Source: Priapulus caudatus
Taxonomy: Eukaryota; Priapulida; Priapulimorpha; Priapulimorphida; Priapulidae
DNA: 64,000 bases
Direction of reading: 5' to 3'
Assembly (NCBI RefSeq): GCF_000485595.1
Contig: NW_014577110.1
Location: 417,703-481,702 of the forward strand
Part shown: piece after piece, positions 1-35,880 of the stretch
Layout: the number at the start of each line of letters is the position of its first letter
Numbering within the stretch: the first letter of the stretch is position 1
Position numbers and translations under genes: made by a program
The notes under the pieces: generated by a model
Told to the model about the DNA's origin: nothing
Databases searched by the model: none
What the model saw: the letters and a program-made list of their open reading frames with translations, nothing else

Positions 1-431
1 AATAAAGAATGGTTTTGAAAACTCCCTGGCCACCACACTGGTCAAGAAGTGCAGAAAATCGCGCTACTGGGAACAGCACACATCCTGCGAAAAATTCTGG
101 ATTGAATCCCTATGTCCCAGGTGGAGACACGGTCAACCCAGAAGCCACCGGCTAATGCCGTGATCCACTTTGGAAATAATAATAATAATGGGAACAGCAC
201 ACATCCTGCGAAAAATTCTGGATTGAATCCCTATGTCCCAGGTTGGGACACGGTCAACCCAGAAGCCACCGGCTAATGCCGTGATCCACTTTGGAAATAA
301 TAATAATAATGGGAACAGCACACATCCTGCGAAAAATTCTGGATTGAATCCCTATGTCCCAGGTTGGGACACGGTCAACCCAGAAGCCACCGGCTAATGC
401 CGTGATCCACTTTGGAAATAATAATAATAAT
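1..431 (+). mobile_element. 3' tail of a LINE-like retroelement, repeated in tandem
   Basis: Three copies of a 121-bp unit start with GGGAACAGCACACATCCTGC at 69, 190 and 311, and each ends in (AAT)n. In the first copy a + frame reads VQKIALLGTAHILRKILD then stop, which resembles the C-terminal tail I associate with invertebrate LINE ORFs (family memory, not searched). Only the extreme 3' end is present, so it is a dead fragment. The tandem form with a trinucleotide tail suggests slippage at the 3' end of the element. The exact clade is unknown. Confidence 0.5.
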
Positions 432-1948
432 AATAATAATAACAATTATATATTTATATTAGACATTTACTAATGTGGAGAGTCTGTTAACGTTGCTCTT
501 TCGATGGACATTGATTCAATTTTTTTAACGTTCTCATTTAAACTTTTAACTTTATTGTTTTTGTTTTTTTCAACTGACTCTGGTCTGTTTTATATGTTTG
601 TCAACGATTAAAAAAAGTCAACATCAACTAATCTGGCGACCAATGGACGTCGTTCATAAAAATGAAAAAACCCACATGTATGATGTGTTTAGTAACGCCA
701 TGTTGGTATAACCCGAGACAGTAAGGATAACATTAAGGATAAACGCGCAAATAACCCGAGTATTCCCGTTGTGCCGCTTGGATGAGAGTTACATGAAACG
801 AGTTTCCCCAACACTTCCTTATTCCATTTCACACCCAATTCAATGCATGCGCTTTGATTGACGGTTCAGTTGCATATTATCAGGAGCTAGTAAATGAAGA
901 CAAATTGTTTTTATTCTCTCGTTATGTTATTCTACAAGCCCATCTTGGTTATAGTGTAATTCTACACGTCGACAATGCATCAATGCAAATGAATCATTTT
1001 TATCTCATATAAAATTTCGATGGGTACATTAATTTTCCGATTATTTCCAAGTTATTGATGGGAACTGCACTCGCTTAGAAATGGTGAATTTTTATTTTAT
1101 GGTGATTAAGAATTTTTTCACAAGATACAGGTGAATTCACATGCAAGTAATGCAAATAATTTGTAACAAATTAAAATCAATAATCTCAAGTAACAATTAA
1201 CAATAAATTTAACTACAAGTGAATATTACAGCATTGAGAAAATTCTAGATTGAGGAGTTTACCTGAACGAGAATATCGTTCCTAGTTTTTCTCGCGAGAT
1301 GTCGAACGGGTGTCACTCACGCCAATTTAATGCGCCTACCGTCATAAACTAAAACCGCGGGATTTTCTAGTTGGAATTTTCTTTCAGATAGTATCTGCAC
1401 TCTTTATCCTTACAGTTTATTTTGAAGGCTATAAAAGTTATTTGTAGTTCAATTTATCAGCATTATGGCAGTTTACTCTTAGTCGTTTCAAATTATTTTC
1501 ATTAGTTACGCGAGTAGACACCTTTTATAAACACGCAAGTTTACTGTGACGTGTCACCTTTAACTCACCATCACCTAGTTGGCTTACCACTGTTCTAAGG
1601 CGAAATATATGTTTATGACATTTTCTATTTTTGACATCGTGCCATCGAATGTCATTACTTCCACCAGAAAATTTCGCGTGCGGTGTTGTCGTGTGTATAA
1701 TTTCGCATGCTTTCAAGTGTAAAATAATGCATGGCGTGACTACGTACCGAACCATAGTCTGTTATAGCTGTAATCAGAGATATCTCTAATTGATATCCTG
1801 ATACGTTGAATAACGCGTACTTGTGGTTTTGTGCAAACATGCGTCAAACACTGACAACCGCACGTGATCCGTGACCAGTAACAGTTGTCACTGCGAATAA
1901 TACGTGCTGCGTTCCGCAATGCCACTGCGTCCGCTATACCAGAGTTAT

Positions 1949-1986
1949 ACCACAGACTAACGGATAGTATCCGTTAGTCTGTGGTT
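1949..1986. repeat. near-perfect palindrome (hairpin)
   Basis: The arm ACCACAGACTAACGGATA is followed after one base by its exact reverse complement, giving 18-bp perfect arms. No gene or T-run is attached. It may be a solo terminal inverted repeat pair of a very small MITE; function unknown. Confidence 0.7.
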
Positions 1987-2499
1987 ATACTGAGCTCGCG
2001 ATGGATGGTGCTGACATCTATGGCCAAGTTTTATACAATTGGCGACTGAGGCGTAGATTTCAGACGATGACGCTATACAAATAAGGCTAATATTTAAGCA
2101 TGTGGTTTTTGTATCGCGTATCGAAATCTATATACTTGACTATAATAATAAAAAATTATACACAATAATAATTAGTAGAAAATATACGACCATTTTTAAC
2201 CTGGGGCGTGATTGCTTGGAATACGCGTGCACTCGGTATTCGTCGCAATGTTTTACTCTATTCTTCTTTATACCTACATAAAATCAAAATTCGCACTGTT
2301 GAATGTATTTTTTTTATAGCGGAGGCGTGCACCTACTTTATACTTGGGGCTAAAATTAAAACGCAAGTGGATTTTGAATGACCATGGATGCGCTACTCTT
2401 CAGTAGCTAGAGAAATTACCTTAATTAGACGTTGTAAAATAGCATTCCTTGTAGCCCCAGGAAAGAGAGATGTAAAATCTATGCGTAACGGTTACGGTA

Positions 2500-2531
2500 G
2501 GTGTGTATTCGTGCGTGCGTGCGCACGTGTT

Positions 2532-2601
<70 letters not shown>

Positions 2602-2870
2602 TGCGTACGTGCGTGTGTGTGCGCGTGTGTGCGCGTGCGTGTGTGCGCGCGTGCGTGCGTGTGTATGCGCGCGTGCGTGAGTGTGTATGCGCGTGCGTGC
2701 GTGTGCGCACGTGTGTGTGTGTGTGTGTGTGAGTGTAGGCCTACGTTATGGAGAGTAGACGCGTATGCGTGTGCGTATGCGTGTGCGTGTATACGTGTGC
2801 GTGTGCGTGTGCGTGTGCGTGTATACGTGTGCCTGTGCGTGTGCGTTTGCGTGTGCGTGTGCGTGTGCAT
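2500..2870. repeat. (GT)n microsatellite, compound
   Basis: A pure GT run of about 60 bp (roughly 2534-2594) is followed by interrupted GT/GC/GTAT variants to about 2870. All long frames here are poly-Cys/Val or poly-His/Thr artefacts on both strands. Confidence 0.95.
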
Positions 2871-3541
2871 ATAATATAGTATGCATGATAATAGAACCGA
2901 CAACGTCTGGATACGATTAGTATCGAAGCTTCGTGAATAACAAATTCACGCACTAACACATAAACTCGTAAATATACATATATAATGTTAACTGTACGTA
3001 CGCAGCCCGTGGCGGAGCGCCGCTGACGCCCTCTCGCGGGTCTCGACCCGCCACCGATGCCTGCATGCACCTCCCATGCCGTAACCAGGTTAGTTTCAGC
3101 ACTAACGGCCGGCCAGCATGCTATAAGGGCGGCCCGGCGGCTATAGCGAGTGGAGTGCATGAATCTATCTATATATTCAGGTCAACTTCGCTGACAGCAG
3201 ATTCATCGGCGCGGACGTCGCCTGTCATCGTATTGCCGTTACATGTCTTGATGTCGTCACTATAGGGCGCTCACACGGCACACATCATCATTTAAATTAC
3301 AATTGAGTCCATCAGTAGAAAGCTAATAATGTCGGCTCACGACTAGTGACGTTTGTTCCTGCTTTAGTTTACCTTACATATACTATCGCGAACGAAGGAT
3401 CGCGGTAAAATGCGGAAATTTAAAACCTATATGCGAAATTTTTTGCCTTTCGCATAGGCTATAACAACTTTAATTTTGGTCTCCTATGGATATTTCCACT
3501 GCCATACTGCAAGTTATGTAACTAGAAGTTGATCATATCAT

Positions 3542-3589
3542 GAGTGAATAATAATAGATTCTATTATTATAATCTATTATCATTCACTC
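3542..3589. repeat. inverted repeat, 19-bp arms
   Basis: GAGTGAATAATAATAGATT pairs with AATCTATTATCATTCACTC with one mismatch and a ~10-nt loop. The outer end TCACTCCTGAT recurs at another hairpin near 52.4 kb, so the two may be copies of a small foldback family. Confidence 0.6.
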
Positions 3590-4879
3590 CTGATAATATA
3601 ATACGATATAGCATGTGCTTATGATGTGGATACATCGCCCACATTTTGCACTCATGCGTGAACGCTTCGTAACTGCTGTGGTTGTATATAGATGGCACAC
3701 GGCAAGTTTGTCGCCATACATCAGCCACCACCAAGCGCGCGTGAATTATCGTAATTGCAAATTCATATAATAATCTATATACAATCTTTGAAATACGTAT
3801 GTAAGCCGTAAACGAGAGATAACTCGGCACGCGCTGGGATCTAGTACGAACGGAGTCTGTGTTGCTGCAGGCGATGACATAGCCGAAGTTGTTAACAACG
3901 ATCAGCACAGCCAACTAGACAGCGCATCATCAACATGCGGCTGATGACACAGTCCTACATTCACATAATCATCTATCTGTTCCGGACTGGTGCCACGGGG
4001 TCAGAGGCGAGTTTTGCCGGGTAGTGCCACCAGGTATATGGCCCGAGACGCGCAGCGGCCATGGAATAGTAAATCAACGCATCTTCGACATTTGTGAAAG
4101 ATACGAAGCACGTATTTACTGTTAGGTGGCTGCTGGCGAGTGTCATCTCATATATTTATATACTAGGAACGTTCTAATTCTGAAGGATCATGCATGAATG
4201 CTCCAATAATCACAATTTCGAGTTGAATAAGTTTCTTTTTACGACTCGGTGCGTCGGATTCTGGTGTATACTGATGTGTAGTTATCGTGTATGAAACGGG
4301 GACGACAACACGTGTAACAATCATAAGTCATTCTTTGTCGCATAGGCAATGTCCATATGATAAAATAGTAAAAATCCTGATTTTGCCTTCGTTTGCAGAG
4401 CTGATGGTATCTGATATCCCCCTATACTACTGATATACTATATATATATATACTATACTATATATGGTCTCTGATATCTGATATACTATGAGATTTCTTG
4501 TATATTTATATCCATTCTATTGTTACATTCTGTATTCACTTTCGACGCCAAAACGCATGAAAAATATTATGCTAATAATATATATCATATATAATTAATG
4601 TATAAAGATGTTATAGTAAATGACAAACGCCAAATTCCGAAAATAGAATGAAAAAACAGCTAGAAACTGACGGATCCCTTCATGATCTTTCGCTTAAATT
4701 TATTTAATATACCGCGCGTCTTAGCAGACCTTGGTACACCGATCTGTCGAGTACACAGTGTATATTTTACATTTTCTATAAATATTTTTAATTGCGATTG
4801 CAATCGCAGCAGTCGATAACATATAGCCTTCGGCCTCTACCAGACCTCGGGTCCTGGTACAGGTGTGTAGGCAGACAAT

Positions 4880-5476
4880 TCGCTCACCTGTGTTCCGCGC
4901 ACCCCCGCCTGCAAGCCCGCTTCCGCTTTGCGCGCTCACAATGGGCGCGGGGCGACGGAGCGTGGATTGTGGGTCATGCATTCTCGTATCGTGCCGACTG
5001 TCTGCCTGCCTACGCTGGCCTACACCGTGTTCCCTAGCACAGTGGCCGAGTGTTGCTGCTAGAGGCGTGGTGGTGGACGCATTCTGTTAAGCGCCCCACG
5101 TGAAATCCCACCTACGCTGTGACGTCATAAAGGCGGGCCGCGCTCAGCGTGACTGATTGCGTCACAGACGTGCAGGTAGACGCGGGCGGCAGACGACTAC
5201 CGAGGCTGCGCACACGTAGAACGTTCGGCCGACGATCTCCCCGCGCTGCTGTACACCGATCTCTGTGAGCGGTCGTCGTTAAGACCCATCAAAGTACTTT
5301 CTATAGAATCGCTCTACCTGTGTTAAGTCGCGGACGTGACTCGACACCCGTCACTCGTGAAGCGACGTCGCTACGACGCAGTAGCGCTCGTGTGTGTTGC
5401 ACGATCGCTCAGTTTTCTTACCGCCGCGAATGTCTAACGGACCTGCTGATAGAGCGTAGGTGACATCAACGGAAAC
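4880..5476 (+). promoter_or_regulatory. CpG-rich promoter/5' leader region of chitin synthase
   Basis: CpG density rises sharply here relative to the flanks and runs up to the first coding exon. A perfect CRE palindrome TGACGTCA lies at 5120-5127, and a related half-site motif (GCGTCAC) occurs near 5160. I cannot place a transcription start or a TATA box. The assignment rests on position and composition. An upstream non-coding exon is possible. Confidence 0.45.
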
Positions 5477-30045
<24,569 letters not shown>

Positions 30046-30990
30046 AACTGTGATCCACTAATGTTTATATTGTTGTGTACTATTATTATTTTTATTTTTA
30101 TTATTACAAGTTTGTGCTCCCTATAGGGATGAATGCATTTTAGCTGGTATATATAATATTCATTCCTAAAATGAGTGGTCGATGACAATGACATTCGAGC
30201 AGCATAGTACAAATCGTAGTAATACAAAAAATAGTAATACAGTCAGCTACAATAATATTGCAAAAACTATACGCTGTGTAGTAATTGGCAGCTTACCTCT
30301 GCAATTATTTATTTAATAGCGGAATCATAGTAGCATTTTCGTGTATTTGAGCCTTCAGAATTGACTGGCTCTTAATAAGCATAGATGGCAAAGACCATAC
30401 TGATAAGCAATTGACACAGATATACTACGTATTATGTTGTGCACGAACATCATTTATACATCAGCGCATACAAAGCTGTTAAAATCAAAATACTGTGCGA
30501 ACATCAACACATATATATGTGTTCATGAAATGTCGTCTTAGGTGTTAGAGCAATTATTGAACAAATGAATACACAGATCATTTACCTCATGTGCGAAGCT
30601 GCGCGTGTTTTGATCTGTCAGTAGGCCCTACGTACCTTCTGGGCAAGCAGGGAAATCATGACATTATCCATTAATTTGGTCAGGTAGCTACCAATTCTGT
30701 TGACAGACGATTCTTCTCTAGTTTTCAATGAACATGGAAAATGGAATTTATTGTTAATCCGGCTGCACTTAATTCCCGATATTATTGAACAATTGCTCGC
30801 CCGGCTCTGACATTTGAGAATTAACAGTCACCATAAGGGGCTTTATTACGATATTGTATTGATTAATAATAAAATATAATGTATATGAGTAACTTCGGAA
30901 AGTGGCATTATTGTCGAATTACTGTATCGTATGTAAACAAGTGAATTTTATAGAATGTGTTTAATATAAAATAAAAATATTTACCCCTAT
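30046..30990 (+). other. 3' untranslated/intergenic stretch after chitin synthase
   Basis: AT-rich, no open frame of note. AATAAA at 30868-30873 is a possible poly(A) signal about 820 nt after the stop codon; another lies near 30970. Which one is used cannot be told from sequence. Confidence 0.4.
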
Positions 30991-30994
30991 ACAT

Positions 30995-33900
30995 GCCGTA
31001 TACATGCAAGGTCTGCTTCCTATTTCTGACGTAAGGTCTACTGATAAAATTTTTTCATATAAATCAATGCTAGGATAACCCCTCTTCATTTTAAATACAT
31101 AATGTTTGCAAAATATTTTTCTTCTCGGGAGATATTGCGTATGCGCAAGCACCGTTTCGGGCTTGCAGTACGGCCTAAATAAAAGTACGTAATATAGCTT
31201 GCTGAGAGAGAGAGAGAGAAGTGGGAAACTGAGGGAAGATGGCAGGAAAGACAGTCGAGGGGCGGTACAAGAAGAAGGAGGCTGAGCGTGCGACAAGGAA
31301 TACAAGGGAAAGGGCGGGCGGGGATAAAGTAGGATTTTGCACTCTACAGGCTAGGGCGCTCACCTAACTATAAACATAGGTCTACTGATAAGAATTTATT
31401 AGAGAAACCTATGTTGAGATATCCCCTGACCATATTAAATGTGTTTTCATGACAAAATGAAACTCCTCTGGTGAGATATTGCGCATGCGCTAAAACAGTA
31501 ACGTAGCCAGGTTATGTACTTAATGGTATATGCAGCGTGAGCCTTACATGCAAGGTCTTGCTTCTTATTTCTGAACTAAGGTCTACTGATGAAATTTTAT
31601 TATATAAATCTATGCTATGATAACCCCTCTTACGTACGTACGTATATATAGCTTGCTGAGGGAGAGAGGGGTGGGAAACTGAAGGAAAGTGGCAGGGAAG
31701 ACAGTCGAGGGGGGTGGAAGGAGAAGGGGGCTGAGCGTGCGACAATGGAGACAAAGGGAAAAGCCGCCGGGTATAAAGTAGGAGTTTTTCACCCTACAGG
31801 CTAAGGCGCTCTCCTAACTATAAACACAGGTCTACTGTTAAGAATTTATTACAGAAATCTATGTTTAGATATCCCCTGACCATATTAAATGCATTTTCAT
31901 CACAAGATAAAACTCATCTGGTGAGATATAGCGCATGCGCTAAAACAGTAACGTAGCCATGTTATCTAGTGGCTGGTATATGCAGCGGGGATCTTACATG
32001 CAAGGTCTGCATCCTATTTCTGAACTAATGTCTACTGATGAAATTTTATCATATAAAGCTATGCTAGGATAACCTCTTTTCATTTTAAATTTATAATGTT
32101 TGCAAAATATTCTTCTTCTCGAGAGATATTGCGCATGCGCGAGCACCGTTTCAGACGTGCAGTACGGCAAAAAGAAAAGTACGTAAATATAGCTTGCTGC
32201 GGGAGAGAGGGGTGGAAAACTGTGGAAAGGTGGCAGGGAAGACAGTCGAGGGGCGATGGAAGGAGAAGGTGGCTGAGCGTGCGACAATGGAGACAAAGGG
32301 AAGGGTCGCCGGGTATAAAGTAGGAGTTTTGCACCCTACGGGCTAGGGCGCTCTCCTAACTACAAACACAGGTCTACTGTTAAGAATTTATTACAGAAAC
32401 ATATGTTGAGATATTTCCTGACCATATTAAATGCGTTTTCATCGCAAAATAAAACTTATCTGGTGAGATATTGCGCATGCGCTAAAACAGTAACGTGGCC
32501 ATGTTATCTAGTGGCTGGTATATGCAGCGGAGATCTTACATGCAATGTCTGCATTCTATTTCTGAACTAATGTCTACTGATGAAATTTTATCATATAAAT
32601 CTATGCTAGGATACCCCTCTTCATTTTAAATTTATAATGTTAGCAAAATATTATTTCTCTCGGGGGATATTGCGCATGCGCGAGCACCGTTTCTAAGTAC
32701 GTAAATATAGCGTGCTGCGGGGGAGAGGGGTGGGAAACTGAGGGAAGGTGGCAGGGAAGACACAGTCGAGGGGCAGTGGAAGGAGAAGGAGGCTGAGCGT
32801 ACGACAATGGAGACTAAGGGAAGGGCCGCCGGGTATAAAGTAGGGGTTTTGCATCCTACAGGCTAGGGCGCTCTCGTAACTATATATAAACACAGGTCTA
32901 CTGTTAAGAATTTGTTACAGAAATCTATGTTTAGATATCCCCTGACCATATTAAATGCATTTTCATCACAAAATAAAACTTATCTGGTGAGATATTGCGC
33001 ATGCGCTTAGATCAGTAACGTAGCCATGTTATCTAGTAGCTGGTATATGCAGCGGGGATCTTACATGCAAGGTCTGCATCCTATTTCTGAACTAATTTCT
33101 ACTGATGAAATTTTATCATATAAATCTATGCCAGGATAACCCCTCTTCATTTTAGATTCATAATGTTTGCAAAATATTCTTCTTCTCGGGAAATATTGCG
33201 CATGCGCGAGCACCGTTTCGGGCTTGCAGTACGGCAAAAGGAAAAGTACGTAAATATAGCTTGCTGAGGGAGAGAGGGTAGGAAACTGAAGAAAGGTGGC
33301 AGGGAAGACAGTCGAAGAATGGTGGAAGGAGAAGGAAGCTGAGCGTGCGAAAATGGAGACAAAGGAAAGGGCGGGCGGATATAAAGTAGTAGTGTTGCAC
33401 CCTACAAGCTAGGGCGCTCTCCTAACTATAAACACAGGTCTACTGTTACGAATTTATTACAAAAATCTATGTTTAGATATCCCCTGACCATATTAAATGC
33501 ATTTTTATCACAAAATAAAACTCATCTGGTAAAATATTGCGCATGCGCTAAAACAGTAACGTAGCCATGTTATCTAGTGGCTGGTATATGCAGAGGTGAT
33601 CTTACATGCAAGGTCTGCATTCTATTTCTGAACTAATGTATATTGATTACATGTTATTATATAAATCTATGCTAGGATAACCCCTCTTCGTTTTAGATTT
33701 ATGATGTTTGCAAAATATTCTTCTTCTCGGGAGATATTGCGCATGCGCGAGCACCGTTTTAGACGTGCATTACGGCAAAAGGAAAAGTACGTAAATATAG
33801 CTTGCTGAGGGAGAGAGGGGAGGGAAACTGAGGGAAGGTGGTAGGGAAGACAGTCGAGGGGCAGTGGAAGGAGAAGGAGGCTGAGCGCACGACAATGGAG

Positions 33901-34480
33901 ACAAAGGGAAGGGCCGCCGAGTATAAAGTAGGGGGTTTGCACCCTACAGGCTAGGGCGCTCTCCTAACTATAAACACAGGTCTACTGATAAGAATTTATT
34001 ACAGAAACCTATGTTTAGATATCCACTGACCATATTAAATGCATTTTCATCACAAAATAAAACTCATCTGGTGAGATATTGCGCATGCGCTAATACAGTA
34101 ACGTAGCCATGTTATCTAGTGGCTGGTATACGCAGAGAGGTGATCTTACATGCAAGGGCTGCATCCTATTTCTGAACTAATTTCTACTGATAACATTTTA
34201 TTATATAAATCGGATATAAAATTTTATTATATTTTGCAAAATATTCTTCTTCTCGAGAGATATTGCGCATGCGCTAGCACCGTTTCAGACGTGCAGTACG
34301 TCCAAAGAAAAAGTACGTAAATATGCGTTGCTGCGGGAGAGAGGGGTGGGAAACTCGAGGGCAAGTTGGCTAGGAAAAGACAGCTTCGAGGGGCGTGAAG
34401 AGAGAAGCGGGGTCTGACCGGCGTACGACATGGCAGACTAGGGAAGGGCGGGTCGGGTATAAGCTTAGGCAGTGGGGGGG
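30995..34480. repeat. satellite array, ~540-bp unit, about 6.5 copies
   Basis: Landmark TATAGCTTGCTG recurs near 31193, 31649, 32190, 32707, 33256, 33797 and 34321, giving periods of 456-549 bp. Each full unit holds two related boxes of about 110-130 bp, each ending GATATTGCGCATGCGC, about 200 bp and 340 bp apart in alternation, so the unit looks like an internal dimer. The purine-rich segment (GGGAGAGAGGGGTGGGAAAC) between boxes opens long but meaningless minus-strand frames rich in Ser/Pro/Leu. No coding potential. Confidence 0.92.
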
Positions 34481-35689
34481 TCGGGGCGGGGGCGGAGCTA
34501 GGAGGGCTGAAAATAAACACGCTGTTTTGCGCCACAGTGCTAATTTTTTTTTCATTTTCGCATATCTGCTTCAGCACGATAAAGCCCCGCCTTATTTGTT
34601 GATTGCGCCATGCAATGGGCTGGTCACGCGTGAGCTTGATCTGTACCTACTGCAGCTCCGCTTGACTTTTTCGTAAATAATGAATGCCCGCGCCGATGCA
34701 TTCGCATCGATAGAGAAAAATCTGCATTTTTCACTCGCTGCTTCGCCAGTCAACGAGCGCTGTATCTTACAGTAACATTTTCGGAAAAAAAATCTCGCTT
34801 CGGCGAGCAATGCTTTACATTGTTCAGGCGCCATCTCTGCGATCATTTTGGTATTCCTGCAACACTGTTTACTTCTTCCTTAGTTAAGCTTAGTCCATGT
34901 TTTCACTGTTTCATTTATGGTGCAAGCAAAGGTGAATAAAATTGTGTATTTCGCATAATGTTCATCTTGCTTCTATAGTATGATTTCCACAATTCTTGCT
35001 CTTTTGCCATAATAATGATTTCATTGAATAATAATTTATAATATTAATTCATTTTTCAAGTTCGGACCTCGCCCTATCATAGCGTTAATACCTCCTATAT
35101 TGGGAAATCCCGTAGTATGAATATTTGGTGAATTTTATTATGTCTTTGCCGTTAGCCTATTAATCACCTCGCCTCCTTTCGGTTGTGTTTGTGATTTTAT
35201 ATAACTATTATTAGTTTTTGTTCATATATTAAATTCTAATCTTTTTGATTCAGCTTAATCTGGGGCTAAACCGACCAGCGCTCTCGACTGCTTCACGTCG
35301 TATGAACAGTAGCCAATGTAGTGCTTAAGCGAGAATGCGAACTGTCAATTGTGGTAATCTCGAGCATGGACTTGGGCGAAAGGCAATTTTTTCAATTAAT
35401 TATATTATAACTCGTTATTCTAGATATCGTTCCATATAATCATTGTCATCTTCTAAAACTTACAGACCATCGCTGACCGCTGTGGAGACGTGTCCGGGCA
35501 TCGGATTAGGCCGCACGGTCTCCACTGCGGACACCGGCTTCATACTTGAAACATCTCCTGCGGTCGGCCTGTTGCGCATATCCCGCGACTGTCGACGTTC
35601 TCATCCCGGCCGCAGCGCTTAGCCCGATCAACAGCAAAGCTGTGCCACGCAATCTTGTATCATGTCTCTCTGGATCGCCTCTCCATAAT
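34481..35689. other. gene-free AT-rich stretch splitting the satellite
   Basis: No gene seen. It separates the main array from a degenerate piece of the same satellite at about 35690-35880, so it may be an insertion into the array or a decayed boundary. Confidence 0.5.
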
Positions 35690-35880
35690 TATAAACACAT
35701 GCTCTACTGATAAAAAATTTAATTACAGAAACAGACGATGTATTAGGCATGCGCTAAAACAGTAACGCCTTTCCAGGATTAACTGATTGGTATTGCACGC
35801 GGGACCTTACATGCCAAGGCTCTGCTTCACTATTCTGAATAAACGTATCTACTGCCGTGCAAATTTTTTGTCATATCAAT
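35690..35880. repeat. degenerate satellite fragment
   Basis: Shares TATAAACACA..TCTACTGATA, GGCATGCGCTAAAACAGTAA and CCTTACATGC..AAGGCTCTGC with the array units, with many indels. Confidence 0.75.

Larger units (their letters stand above)
432..4859. other. gene-poor region upstream of chitin synthase
   Basis: I find no supportable gene on either strand. The longer open frames here are shadows of the GT/CA tract or have no recognisable sequence. It contains AT-rich DNA, one long GT tract, two short hairpins (listed separately), a TA run near 4438-4465, and a CG-rich patch at about 3000-3150. Confidence 0.6.

Noticed and set aside
2388-3160. Cys/Val and His/Thr-rich frames over the GT tract (also at 12.0, 19.0, 20.4, 23.3, 57.1 and 63.4 kb)
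   Set aside because: Dinucleotide repeats lack stop codons in every frame; no conserved protein is implied.
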